A stretch of 20,093 nt of DNA from a virus: positions 1 to 20,093 of IMG/VR virus record IMGVR_UViG_3300032893_002216. One strand, 5' to 3'. Both the position numbers and the translations under genes were made by a program. Positions 1 through 4,988 of the stretch are shown here, piece by piece (position 1 is the first letter of the stretch; every line of letters starts with the position of its first letter). The notes beneath the pieces were generated by a model. It was not told the origin of the DNA. It did no database searches and worked only from the letters and a program-made list of their open reading frames with translations.

Positions 1-376
1 GATCGCCGGGGAAATCATCAATCGGACGGCCGGTCGAGATCGGGTCTTCCCTGCGCGGCTGGCGCATATCCTTTGCAGTAGGGACACGACAGCGGATGGC
101 ATCAACGACCTTACCTTGATAGTCCGTCTTGACGGAGAACAGGATCAAGGGCTGGTCGTACCATTCCTCGGTCTCATCACCATAGGCATCACTGATTGTT
201 GCCGCGTTCGTCTTGTTCAGAACAACGCCCTTGTCCTTGCCCTTGAAATATAGAACGAGCTTATTGTCCGCACCGATTTTCTCGCGCTCGACATTGGCCA
301 TGACGACCTTGACTTCGCGTCCCTGGAGATCAGCAGCTTTCAGGTATTGGCTTGGGAATTCTTCGGAGACTCTCAT
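1..376 (-). CDS. Conserved phage early protein, C-terminus beyond the left edge
   Basis: The reading frame is open from an ATG at 376 to position 1 (125 complete codons), so the C-terminus is missing. The product begins MRVSEEFPSQYLKAADLQG and is a soluble, charged protein with beta-strand-like stretches (REVKVVMANVERE, LVLYFKGKDKGVVLNKTNA). This pattern resembles a small protein often found in early or replication regions of alphaproteobacterial phages, but I know of no established function. No membrane segment or signal peptide is visible. The start overlaps the stop of the upstream cysteine-rich gene by 4 bases (ATGA), and an AAAGG element lies about 8 bases upstream. It belongs to the leftward operon driven from the promoter at 1226-1254. 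An OB-fold or DNA-associated role is possible but only a guess. Confidence 0.75.
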   Translation of the reverse strand, partial: MRVSEEFPSQYLKAADLQGREVKVVMANVEREKIGADNKLVLYFKGKDKGVVLNKTNAATISDAYGDETEEWYDQPLILFSVKTDYQGKVVDAIRCRVPTAKDMRQPRREDPISTGRPIDDFPGD

Positions 377-594
377 TTGGGTACCTTTTCGTTTCGTCGT
401 GGTGTGAACAGCGGGCAATAGCCCAAATTAACGTTTACGCATCGATTGTAGGGCTCATGTAGAACCCATTGTCTTGGTGCAACGGCATCAAGATTTTCGA
501 GCCTCGGAAACTTGAGGCAAAGCCACTGACGAGGTGTGTGCTTGCGCGTGTGCTCCGCAACAAAGTCACAATCCTCGCAGGGTGTCGGTGTCAT
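373..594 (-). CDS. Small cysteine-rich phage protein, possible metal binding
   Basis: The 73-residue product carries five cysteines (residues 6, 9, 26, 52 and 60), starting with a CEDC motif. The first pair plus C26 and C52 or C60 could form a zinc site. The middle reads PRQWLCLKFPRLENLDAV and is followed by EPYNRCVNVNLGYCPLFTPRR. The spacing is reminiscent of small metal-binding proteins that recur in phages, but no function is known to me. It overlaps both neighbours by 4 bases (ATGA), which implies translational coupling. No membrane segment is visible. Its cysteine spacing and compact operon position make a real gene very likely. The biochemical role is unassigned. Confidence 0.75.
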   Translation of the reverse strand: MTPTPCEDCDFVAEHTRKHTPRQWLCLKFPRLENLDAVAPRQWVLHEPYNRCVNVNLGYCPLFTPRRNEKVPK

Positions 595-800
595 TCAGCC
601 CTCGCTGTCAGCCGCCTGAAATCCCCTGCATTCTGCACATGACGCAAGGCGCCTGTTTGAACCAAAATCTGAATGGTCCGTAGGCTGAAGAATGGTCCCT
701 GCTTGGTAAGGGCGTAGCCACGACGAAAAGGGCGAAGATGTCCGATCGTGGCTTGAATGATCGCGCGGCGCTGGGCCGGGTTGTTGCGGAAGCGTTTCAT
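591..800 (-). CDS. Small basic phage protein, winged-helix-like
   Basis: The 69-residue product is highly basic (MKRFRNNPAQRRAIIQATIG at the N-terminus). It has a middle segment, GYALTKQGPFFSLRTIQILV, that could be the recognition part of a small winged-helix DNA-binding fold. The start at 800 was chosen over a longer upstream frame because it forms an ATGA overlap with the tiny gene ending at 797 and has a purine-rich GGAAGAG element 4 bases upstream. Its stop overlaps the next start by 4 bases. DNA binding is inferred from charge and helix pattern only, and no named family is recognised. Confidence 0.65.
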   Translation of the reverse strand: MKRFRNNPAQRRAIIQATIGHLRPFRRGYALTKQGPFFSLRTIQILVQTGALRHVQNAGDFRRLTARAE

Positions 801-877
801 GTCGCTCTTCCCAGCCACCAGAAGGCAGCTATCATGCAACCGATCGCGTAAAGCATGATCCAATCGTAGCCGGTCAT
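797..877 (-). CDS. Tiny membrane protein (26 aa)
   Basis: A 26-codon frame encodes a single hydrophobic helix (about residues 5-22, WIMLYAIGCMIAAFWWLG) with a short polar start and the basic end GRAT. It overlaps the upstream 36-residue gene by 4 bases (ATGA) and the downstream gene by 4 bases (ATGA). This continuous chain of overlaps is the main reason to believe such a short gene. One transmembrane pass is predicted. No lipobox or holin signature can be seen. It sits in an early-type operon, so host-membrane interference or superinfection exclusion would be as plausible as any lysis role. Confidence 0.6.
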   Translation of the reverse strand: MTGYDWIMLYAIGCMIAAFWWLGRAT

Positions 878-984
878 CCGAGCACCAGCCAATCTGCCCA
901 TACGCTTATGCAGGCGAGGAACATGCCGACGACGAAAGCGGTGAAGAGTGCGTGAGGGAGATCAGAGAGGATTTCGCGGATCAT
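874..984 (-). CDS. Tiny membrane protein (36 aa)
   Basis: The frame MIREILSDLPHALFTAFVVG continues into MFLACISVWADWLVLG, giving one long hydrophobic helix (about residues 11-33) after a charged N-terminus. The ATG at 984 overlaps the stop of the preceding gene by one base (TGATG), and its own stop overlaps the next start by 4 bases. An alternative GTG lies one codon upstream at 987. It forms a pair of adjacent single-pass proteins with the 26-residue gene downstream. There is no lipobox, so a spanin pair is not supported. Function unknown. Confidence 0.6.
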   Translation of the reverse strand: MIREILSDLPHALFTAFVVGMFLACISVWADWLVLG

Positions 985-1193
985 CACGCGACCTCCTCAT
1001 AGAAGCCCGCTTCCTTGAGAAGATCGTTGGTGACATCCTCGCAGATGCCGTCATGAATGTGATGGATGAAAGCGATCCGGTCGTACTCGCCCGAGCGGAT
1101 GCGATCGATTACGCCGCGGCGGGTGATCTCAGGATCGACAATGGCCTCACGGCCTTTCCGGCCATAGTCAATGCAAACGACGTAATATGACAT
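984..1193 (-). CDS. First gene of the leftward operon, small conserved phage protein
   Basis: The product is 69 residues and begins MSYYVVCIDYGRKGREAIVD, with a middle ITRRGVIDRIRSGEYDRIAF and an acidic C-terminus ending GFYEEVA. The alternating beta/alpha pattern and DYGRKGREA stretch look like a small protein I associate with the immunity region of alphaproteobacterial phages, but no function is established. The start at 1193 is preceded by GGGGG five bases upstream, a possible ribosome site using a G-U pair. It is the first gene after the operator-controlled promoter at 1226-1254, so it should be directly repressed by the phage repressor. Confidence 0.75.
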   Translation of the reverse strand: MSYYVVCIDYGRKGREAIVDPEITRRGVIDRIRSGEYDRIAFIHHIHDGICEDVTNDLLKEAGFYEEVA

Positions 1194-1198
1194 GAAAG

Positions 1199-1225
1199 CC
1201 CCCAGCAAGGTGATTTGCTAGGGGG
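1199..1225 (-). promoter_or_regulatory. Hairpin covering the ribosome site of the 984-1193 gene
   Basis: Read on the minus strand, CCCCC-U-AGCAA at 1225-1215 can pair with UUGCU-GGGGG at 1208-1199 around a 6-base loop, apart from one bulged U. The 3' arm contains the GGGGG just 5 bases before the ATG. The 5' CCCCC arm lies between the -10 box and the expected start point (about 1219). It would therefore be present only in transcripts that read through from the repressor gene. Pairing is seen in the sequence. The regulatory meaning is inferred. Confidence 0.45.
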
Positions 1226-1254
1226 ATCATAAATCCGGTAGGACTACCGGTCAA
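1226..1254 (-). promoter_or_regulatory. Promoter of the leftward operon
   Basis: On the minus strand TTGACC (1254-1249) is followed by a 17-base spacer and TATGAT (1231-1226), both one mismatch from the sigma-70 consensus. The predicted start is near 1219, an A, giving a leader of about 26 bases to the ATG at 1193. The spacer is almost entirely filled by operator 1, so repressor binding would block polymerase directly. Confidence 0.8.
1235..1250. promoter_or_regulatory. Operator 1
   Basis: CCGGTAGGACTACCGG is a perfect inverted repeat of 7-base arms around a 2-base centre. It shares the core CGGTA-N4-TACCG with the sites at 1260-1277 and 1648-1661. It lies between the -35 and -10 boxes of the leftward promoter, the expected place for a repressor site. 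Confidence 0.85.
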
Positions 1255-1259
1255 GGGAA

Positions 1260-1277
1260 ATCGGTAGGTCTACCGAT
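1260..1277. promoter_or_regulatory. Operator 2
   Basis: ATCGGTAGGTCTACCGAT is a perfect inverted repeat with 8-base arms around a 2-base centre. It lies just upstream of the leftward -35 box, 26 bases centre to centre from operator 1. It also contains the TAG stop codon of the repressor gene, so the coding end and the binding site share bases. This spacing would allow paired binding of two dimers. Confidence 0.85.
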
Positions 1278-1587
1278 ATTTTCTTTTTCGTACCGGTTCG
1301 GGAGGGGCGAGCCGCTGGTCAAGGACGCGGTTGATGCGCTCATCGAGTTCATCATCCGCGGCAATGGCTCCTGGAGGGCGCAGGAGCTCCCAGGACGAGG
1401 TTTCCAAGGCTTTGGCTACTGCTTCAAGGGTATCCAGGGTCCACATTCCCTTAAGCTCGCCAGCGGCATACCGGCGCAGATTACGGATAGCATCCTGCTT
1501 CCCGGCCTTGATGCCGACGGCATTATCGGTCGTCCGCTTGGCTTTTATAAGCCGATCTATGTTTGCGAGGAGCACTCTGAGATCCAT
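1270..1587 (-). CDS. Phage repressor-like HTH protein
   Basis: The 105-residue protein begins MDLRVLLANIDRLIKAKR. It has a helix-turn-helix-like region at about residues 18-60 (TDNAVGIKAGKQDAIRNLRR, then WTLDTLEAVAKALETSSWEL), matching the XRE/lambda-repressor DNA-binding pattern. The charged C-terminal tail (EPVRKRKYR) has no S24 peptidase domain, so RecA-driven self-cleavage is not expected. The start at 1587 gives a protein that begins right at the HTH domain. Longer upstream starts would run through the divergent promoter. No ribosome site precedes it, so a leaderless mRNA is possible. It is divergent from the Cro-like gene and flanked by operators, which supports autoregulation. Its role as the main repressor is inferred. 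Confidence 0.75.
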   Translation of the reverse strand: MDLRVLLANIDRLIKAKRTTDNAVGIKAGKQDAIRNLRRYAAGELKGMWTLDTLEAVAKALETSSWELLRPPGAIAADDELDERINRVLDQRLAPPEPVRKRKYR

Positions 1588-1588
1588 G

Positions 1589-1604
1589 CCGGTAGAATGA
1601 CCGG
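1589..1604. promoter_or_regulatory. Operator 4, imperfect, at the repressor start
   Basis: CCGGTAGAATGACCGG lies directly upstream of the repressor ATG (1587). The arms CCGGT and ACCGG are perfect, and the site differs from the CGGTA-N4-TACCG core at one base (GACCG). It overlaps a weak -10-like CATTCT on the minus strand, so it is suited to negative autoregulation of the repressor gene. Confidence 0.6.
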
Positions 1605-1637
1605 AATCGGGCGCATGTGCATTCGGCAAGTTTACCG

Positions 1638-1666
1638 TTGACAAGACCGGTATGTTTACCGATATT
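1638..1666 (+). promoter_or_regulatory. Rightward promoter giving a leaderless Cro-like mRNA
   Basis: TTGACA (1638-1643) is a perfect -35 box, followed by exactly 17 bases and GATATT (1661-1666) as the -10 box. A start point 7 bases further on falls on the A of the ATG at 1673, so the mRNA would have no 5' leader and no ribosome site. Operator 3 fills the spacer. A lone TACCG half-site lies at 1633-1637. Confidence 0.8.
1648..1661. promoter_or_regulatory. Operator 3
   Basis: CGGTATGTTTACCG carries the same CGGTA-N4-TACCG core as operators 1 and 2. It is placed between the -35 and -10 boxes of the rightward promoter, overlapping the first base of the -10. The arrangement mirrors operator 1 in the leftward promoter, so one protein could shut off both directions. 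Confidence 0.8.
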
Positions 1667-1672
1667 GTGCCC

Positions 1673-1915
1673 ATGTCAGCAATCGACGAACTGCTTCGCA
1701 TCGCGCACCGGTATGGAGAAATCGAGGGTATTCCGCTCTCGACAGTCTCCTCGCGAGTCCTCAACGACGGGAAGAAGCTTCGCGCGCTGGAGACAGGGTC
1801 CGACATCACCGTCGGTCGCCTCGAAGAGGCATTGCGCTGGTTTTCGGAGCATTGGCCCGCGGATGCTCCATGGCCAGCCGATATTCCACGCCCTTTCTTT
1901 GAGGTCCGCGCATGA
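1673..1915 (+). CDS. Cro-like small DNA-binding protein
   Basis: The 80-residue product begins MSAIDELLRIAHRYGEIEGI and continues with a helix-turn-helix-like stretch, LSTVSSRVLNDGKKLRALET, and a C-terminal part rich in Trp and Pro (WFSEHWPADAPWPADIPRP). I recognise this layout from small Cro/repressor-like proteins of alphaproteobacterial prophages. The start at 1673 was chosen over an ATG at 1652 because the latter lies inside the promoter and operator 3. With the start at 1673 the mRNA is predicted to be leaderless. It is the first rightward gene and is divergent from the 105-residue repressor. It may bind the same operators or act as the antagonist. Confidence 0.8.
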   Translation: MSAIDELLRIAHRYGEIEGIPLSTVSSRVLNDGKKLRALETGSDITVGRLEEALRWFSEHWPADAPWPADIPRPFFEVRA

Positions 1916-2000
1916 CGCTTCCACGGACCGCGGATTACATTCCCACTGTCGCGAAGTAAGTTGCGTTTGCGTCCAGATGCATCACCCTGGGCCTTTTGGA

Positions 2001-2306
2001 ATGATCAGAGTGGAAAAGGGGGCAGAGGTTGCCCCTGGGATATTCGCCTTTCATGTCCCGTTGATCGGATTTAGCGGCAAATCGAGCGCGCCGCTGTCTG
2101 ACGCCTGCCGAGCGATCAAACGCAGGAATGACGGCATGGGAGAGTGCCTGGTAGGCCTCTTCCGCGAGGGCCATGACGAACCCGACATGACCGTGACCCT
2201 GGATGTCGGCGCCGAGCTCACAACGGCTGAGCCGAGCCATGGTCGCATCGCCTTCCGTAAATACCGCAAATACCGCTTTTCAGCAGCTGCTCTGGAGAAG
2301 AAATGA
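2001..2306 (+). CDS. Small phage protein of unknown function
   Basis: The frame encodes about 101 residues from an ATG at 2001 (MIRVEKGAEVAPGIFAFHVP). An in-frame ATG at 1977 would add 8 residues, and neither start has a convincing ribosome site. The central region, GFSGKSSAPLSDACRAIKRR, is followed by ECLVGLFREGHDEPDMTVTL, giving a mixed alpha/beta soluble protein with a basic end (FRKYRKYRFS). This resembles small accessory proteins next to Cro-like genes in rhizobial phages. No function is known to me. Its stop overlaps the next start by 4 bases. The 85 bases before it contain only a 15-codon frame that I do not call. Confidence 0.6.
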   Translation: MIRVEKGAEVAPGIFAFHVPLIGFSGKSSAPLSDACRAIKRRNDGMGECLVGLFREGHDEPDMTVTLDVGAELTTAEPSHGRIAFRKYRKYRFSAAALEKK

Positions 2307-2452
2307 ACCCGGAGATCACGGCTGCTCTCAATGAAGTCCTGCTGCAGGCAGCGTTACGCGCTGAGCGGGCAAACCAGATTCGCGAAGCCGATCGTCGGGC
2401 GACTGAGTTGGCGAAACGAATGGATGCGAAGAGTGTAGCGCGCAGGGTGTGA
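2303..2452 (+). CDS. Small helical protein (49 aa)
   Basis: The ATG at 2303 overlaps the upstream stop (ATGA) and is preceded by a good GGAGAAG ribosome site. The 49-residue product (MNPEITAALNEVLLQAALRA, then ERANQIREADRRATELAKRM) is a continuous amphipathic, highly charged helix that could form a coiled coil or bind nucleic acid. No named family is recognised. The strong ribosome site and overlap support a real gene despite its length. Confidence 0.6.
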   Translation: MNPEITAALNEVLLQAALRAERANQIREADRRATELAKRMDAKSVARRV

Positions 2453-2659
2453 GGCTTCGGCCTTCTGGGATGCGCGTAGTGGTAAATGCCTGGATGTCGG
2501 TTATCCGGCGGCGGCTCTGCAAGAAACTCGTCTCAAGTGACATGCAGTCCGTCCATCTCTCCCTACCCTGCACGGTGAAATTCCGTGGGGGTAAGGGGGT
2601 GTTTGGGCGGATACAGAAATCTGAACTCAGTGACATGAACAATAGAGAAGGAAAATAAC
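2453..2659 (+). other. Non-coding leader with a stable hairpin
   Basis: No convincing gene lies in these 207 bases. The best frame begins at a GTG and has no family-like features. The main element is a hairpin at 2561-2599. CACGG at 2571-2575 pairs with CCGTG at 2583-2587 around a 7-base loop, and CCC-TACCC at 2561-2568 pairs with GGGTA plus a bulged A and GGG at 2589-2597. It is not followed by a T run, so it is not a standard terminator. It may be a leader structure for the operon starting at 2660, or a processing site. No clear -35/-10 pair was found. Confidence 0.45.
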
Positions 2660-2806
2660 ATGAGTATTGCTGAACAGATCAAGAGAGTGAAACTTGAATT
2701 GGCTCGCTCAAAACCTCGATCGCGTCGGCATGTCGAACTTGAGTTGCGTTTGCGTGATCTCATCGTGAGACAGCTTCGTTCAGAAAATCGCCGTCGCGTG
2801 GCTTGA
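2660..2806 (+). CDS. Small basic protein (48 aa)
   Basis: The 48-residue product (MSIAEQIKRVKLELARSKPR, then SRRHVELELRLRDLIVRQLR) is strongly basic and helical. An AGAAGGA ribosome site lies about 7 bases before the ATG. Arginine-rich helices of this kind can bind nucleic acids, but no family is recognised. It is the first gene after the 2453-2659 leader and is followed 14 bases later by the 2821 gene. This suggests the start of a transcription unit that runs into the NusG-like gene. Confidence 0.6.
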   Translation: MSIAEQIKRVKLELARSKPRSRRHVELELRLRDLIVRQLRSENRRRVA

Positions 2807-2820
2807 AGTGGGGGATAACG

Positions 2821-3222
2821 ATGGAAACACCGTTCGAGCGCTTCAAAAAAGCCTATCCCAAGCGTGACGGGTCCAATCCCTGGCAGCCGGCGCAGAAGAA
2901 GTTCGATCAGCTTGTGAAATCAGGCGTAGATCCTGAAGTCATCATCAAAAGCGCCGAGCGTTTTGCCCAGCAGGAGGCGCAGCGCGGCAATTTCGGCACT
3001 CGCTTCGTTCCGATGGCGTCAACTTGGCTCAACCAGCAGCGCTATGCAGATTTGACGGAGGTTGCGTCCAAAGCAGAACCGGACATGCACTGGGATGCAA
3101 TTCTGACGACCTACAAGCGGTTCGGGCATTGGTCGAGATATGCCGGTCCTGACCCGGATTCGCCGGCCTGTCGGTGTCCTCGGGAATTGCTGGCCAAGTA
3201 TGGCCTGGGGGAGGCCGTATGA
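2821..3222 (+). CDS. Replication-organizer-type C-terminal domain protein
   Basis: The 133-residue product begins METPFERFKKAYPKRDGSNP. It carries the pattern aYPKR..NPW.PA.KKF..L, then GVDPEVIIKSAERFA, then TRFVPMASTWLNQQRYAD (residues 1-85). That pattern is typical of the C-terminal domain of phage replication initiation or helicase-loader proteins. The rest (residues 90-133) is unfamiliar and includes CRCPRELLAKYG. The HTH initiator part normally found upstream is missing, so this is either a stand-alone module or a domain reused in another role. The start at 2821 has a GGGGGA element 6 bases upstream. The stop overlaps the next start (ATGA). Confidence 0.65.
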   Translation: METPFERFKKAYPKRDGSNPWQPAQKKFDQLVKSGVDPEVIIKSAERFAQQEAQRGNFGTRFVPMASTWLNQQRYADLTEVASKAEPDMHWDAILTTYKRFGHWSRYAGPDPDSPACRCPRELLAKYGLGEAV

Positions 3223-3464
3223 AAATCAGATATCCGACGGTCCTGGAGGCCCTGACTTACGAATGGCAATCTCGTGAGGATATCGAGCGGCAGGTTGGCG
3301 GTCCCTGCATGAGCCAGCTGAGCCGGCTCTACAACAATGGAAAGGTGCTTCACACGGTTGACGCGACGGTTGAACCATGGAGGCATCTGTACTGCAAGCC
3401 AAGGATTCTCAGGGAAGTCTGGATCGGCAAAACCCGCGTTGGGCATATAGGGGCTGCGGTATGA
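3219..3464 (+). CDS. Small winged-helix-like protein
   Basis: The 81-residue product begins MKIRYPTVLEALTYEWQSRE. It continues with IERQVGGPCMSQLSRLYNNG, then KVLHTVDATVEPWRHLYCKP. The pattern of helix, helix with a SQLSRLYNNG recognition-type segment, and a beta wing (KVLHTVD) fits a small winged-helix DNA-binding fold. The start overlaps the upstream stop (ATGA) and the stop overlaps the NusG-like gene start (ATGA). A regulator of the rightward operon is a reasonable inference. No named family is recognised. Confidence 0.6.
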   Translation: MKIRYPTVLEALTYEWQSREDIERQVGGPCMSQLSRLYNNGKVLHTVDATVEPWRHLYCKPRILREVWIGKTRVGHIGAAV

Positions 3465-3910
3465 ATGACAATTGGATGGTGATTTGCTCCAAGCCACAAC
3501 AGGAATCCCGAGCGGAAACCAACCTCCGCCGGCAATTCATGGAGGTTTATTGCCCTCGGGTTCGTGCACGGGCCTGCATCAAGCCGTTATTCCCCGGATA
3601 TCTGTTTGCGCGTGTATTCAATGATGACCAATTCAGGGTCATCGGCAATACCTATGGAGTCCGGCAATTGCTTAGGGTTGGAGACGAGATTGCGACGATC
3701 TCAAATCATGAAATCGTGCAGATCAGGGATCGCGAAGACAGGGACGGTATTATCAGACTCTTCAAGAGAGGTGATGCGGTACATTGGGGAGATATCCCCG
3801 CGATTTTCGAAGAAATGATTGACGACGAGCGTTGCAGTATTCTATTTAGTATGCTCGGACGTGCGAATCACAAGGTGTTGCGCGTAGCCGACCTTGCACC
3901 TGCCTGTTAA
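3461..3910 (+). CDS. NusG/RfaH-like transcription antitermination protein
   Basis: The 149-residue protein shows the NusG N-terminal domain pattern: W.VICSKPQQESRAETNLRR (residues 5-24), EVYCPRVRA (28-36), and the signature PLFPGYLFARVF (42-53), then VIGNTYGVRQLLRVGDEIA. The C-terminal part (about 100-145, FKRGDAVHW then ILFSMLGRANHKVL) matches a KOW domain. NusG-type proteins bind the RNA polymerase clamp, and specialised paralogues such as RfaH suppress termination and pausing in chosen operons. The gene precedes a rightward run of more than 16 kb of packaging, enzyme and virion genes without an obvious terminator, which fits a late antiterminator. It overlaps its neighbours by 4 and 1 bases. 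A specific recruiting DNA site was not found. Confidence 0.85.
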   Translation: MNDNWMVICSKPQQESRAETNLRRQFMEVYCPRVRARACIKPLFPGYLFARVFNDDQFRVIGNTYGVRQLLRVGDEIATISNHEIVQIRDREDRDGIIRLFKRGDAVHWGDIPAIFEEMIDDERCSILFSMLGRANHKVLRVADLAPAC

Positions 3911-4185
3911 TGTGCGGGTGTGGTAACATGCAAGCAGACCTCGACAAACATCCCAGCGATTTGCAGAAGGCCTGCATGGCTTTCATTAAGAGCTTGGGCG
4001 CACCCGCGGCCCATCATGCTGTCTATGGGCAAACCCGAGTCAACAGGGTTACGGGGGCTGCTGAGCAGGTGATCATCGTTCACCGTCATCCCCTGGCTCC
4101 CATGGAATTTCGCACCAAGGACCTTCCGGACACGTTTGGCGGCTATCCCGTGGTTGAAGAGGACTGGCCGAGTCAGGATCTCTAA
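3910..4185 (+). CDS. Phage protein of unknown function
   Basis: The product is 91 residues from an ATG that overlaps the upstream stop by one base (TAATG). An in-frame ATG at 3928 would remove MCGCGN and is an alternative. The C-terminal half (VIIVHRHPLAPMEFRTKDLP, then DTFGGYPVVEEDWPSQDL) looks like a folded beta-rich module. No known domain is recognised. It is followed by a one-base stop/start overlap to the next gene, so it belongs to the same translation-coupled operon as the NusG-like gene. Confidence 0.6.
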   Translation: MCGCGNMQADLDKHPSDLQKACMAFIKSLGAPAAHHAVYGQTRVNRVTGAAEQVIIVHRHPLAPMEFRTKDLPDTFGGYPVVEEDWPSQDL

Positions 4186-4373
4186 TGCCGAGCCATTCAG
4201 TCAAGCAAGCGAAGACCATGAGTGCGATCGCCCATGGTTGGCATCCAACGGGTAAGGCAGCTGATATCCCCGTATCGGTTGCCAAGGAATTCCACCAGGC
4301 AGATGCCGGCAAGAAATACGGCGCGAGACCCAAGTCGAAGGCGCATCATCTCGCAAAGGCAATGAAGGGCTAA
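4185..4373 (+). CDS. Small basic phage protein
   Basis: The 62-residue product (MPSHSVKQAKTMSAIAHGWH, then IPVSVAKEFHQADAGKKYG) matches a recurrent small phage protein pattern: S.KQA..M.A.AH, a GIP-like loop, then VAKEF..AD. The function of this group is unknown to me. It is basic and histidine-rich, and could bind DNA. Its start overlaps the upstream stop by one base (TAATG), and its stop directly abuts the TTG start of the four-cysteine gene. Confidence 0.7.
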   Translation: MPSHSVKQAKTMSAIAHGWHPTGKAADIPVSVAKEFHQADAGKKYGARPKSKAHHLAKAMKG

Positions 4374-4541
4374 TTGCAAGGCAAGCGTGACAAGCCCAGT
4401 GTTCATTATCGGGATGCGACAGGTTCAAGGCGCTGCGGGACCTGTAAGTATTCCTACGGACCGGACGACAACAGGCAATGCAAACTGGTGATGGGCAAGA
4501 TTCATTCAGACGATGTCTGCGATCTCTGGGAACATGACTAA
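4374..4541 (+). CDS. Four-cysteine small protein, iron-sulfur/HiPIP-like pattern
   Basis: A 55-codon frame starts with TTG immediately after the upstream TAA, with an AGGG element 5 bases before it. The product has CGTC at residues 21-24, C36 and C49, in the context RRCGTCKYSYGP, QCKLVMGKI and DVCDLWEHD. This C..C-(11)-C-(12)-C pattern resembles small phage proteins related to high-potential iron-sulfur proteins, and the four cysteines could hold an iron-sulfur cluster or zinc. The alternating GKI/VCDLWE ending supports a real family. The TTG start is forced because no ATG or GTG gives the complete motif. The stop overlaps the next gene by 8 bases. Confidence 0.7.
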   Translation: MQGKRDKPSVHYRDATGSRRCGTCKYSYGPDDNRQCKLVMGKIHSDDVCDLWEHD

Positions 4542-4767
4542 CAACGATCTCTACAAAGGCTTGTTCGATGAGCTCCACGCCCAGGGAGCATTGCTGAGCA
4601 ATATAGCGGCCGAGATAGAACACCACGGGCGCAATAACCAGCAAATGCAGGACTGGGCGAATAGATTGTACACTCTGGCGCATTCGGCGACGAGGTTATC
4701 CATCATCCGCCCTACGCAGCTGCCATTCGATTCGATGCGTTCTGTCGAGATGCGATCACAGCCTTGA
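4534..4767 (+). CDS. Small phage protein of unknown function
   Basis: The 77-residue product from ATG 4534 (MTNNDLYKGLFDELHAQGAL, then LSNIAAEIEHHGRNNQQMQD) has a helical N-terminal half. A GGGA element precedes the start. An earlier in-frame ATG at 4513 would overlap the upstream gene more deeply, so 4534 is preferred. No domain, signal or membrane segment is recognised. It overlaps the following coiled-coil gene by a TTGA stop/start junction. Confidence 0.5.
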   Translation: MTNNDLYKGLFDELHAQGALLSNIAAEIEHHGRNNQQMQDWANRLYTLAHSATRLSIIRPTQLPFDSMRSVEMRSQP

Positions 4768-4988
4768 GCACAGTCGATAAACTCGCCTTGATCGTCTCAA
4801 GGCGCCAAGATCTTGAAAAGCAATTATCAGACGCTGCAGATCATCTCCTCCAAAGGTATGACGCAGCTCCTTCAAAGGCACAGCAGGCCTTCGCAAAGCA
4901 TCATGCAAAGCTGGATGCGGAGGACAAATCGCTTCAAGACCTGGAGCATGCGATCGATGCCCTCTCAAACGACCCTTTAGGGCAATAG
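4764..4988 (+). CDS. Small coiled-coil protein with TTG start
   Basis: The frame starts with TTG overlapping the upstream stop (TTGA). It encodes 74 residues that are almost wholly helical and charged (VDKLALIVSRRQDLEKQLSD, then HHAKLDAEDKSLQDLEHAID), as expected for a coiled coil. No ATG or GTG start exists that would keep the heptad region intact. Its stop abuts the acetyltransferase start. The gene order just before the terminase might suggest a packaging or scaffold-related role, but nothing in the sequence shows this. Confidence 0.55.
   Translation: MSTVDKLALIVSRRQDLEKQLSDAADHLLQRYDAAPSKAQQAFAKHHAKLDAEDKSLQDLEHAIDALSNDPLGQ

Noticed and set aside
1588-1809. N-terminal extension of the repressor frame up to 1809
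   Set aside because: It would be antisense to the Cro-like gene and run through both promoters. The HTH protein begins naturally at 1587.
1912-1959. 15-codon frame with an ATGA overlap after the Cro-like gene
   Set aside because: The overlap is suggestive, but the peptide is too short and featureless to support. It could be a remnant or coupling peptide.
1935-2269. Minus-strand frames of 72 and 101 codons opposite the 2001 gene
   Set aside because: They lack family-like patterns, while the plus-strand frame has a compact protein-like sequence and a coupled downstream gene.
2449-2658. 69-codon frame starting at GTG after the 49-residue gene
   Set aside because: No ribosome site and no protein-like pattern. 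It runs through the hairpin at 2561-2599, so the region is better read as non-coding.
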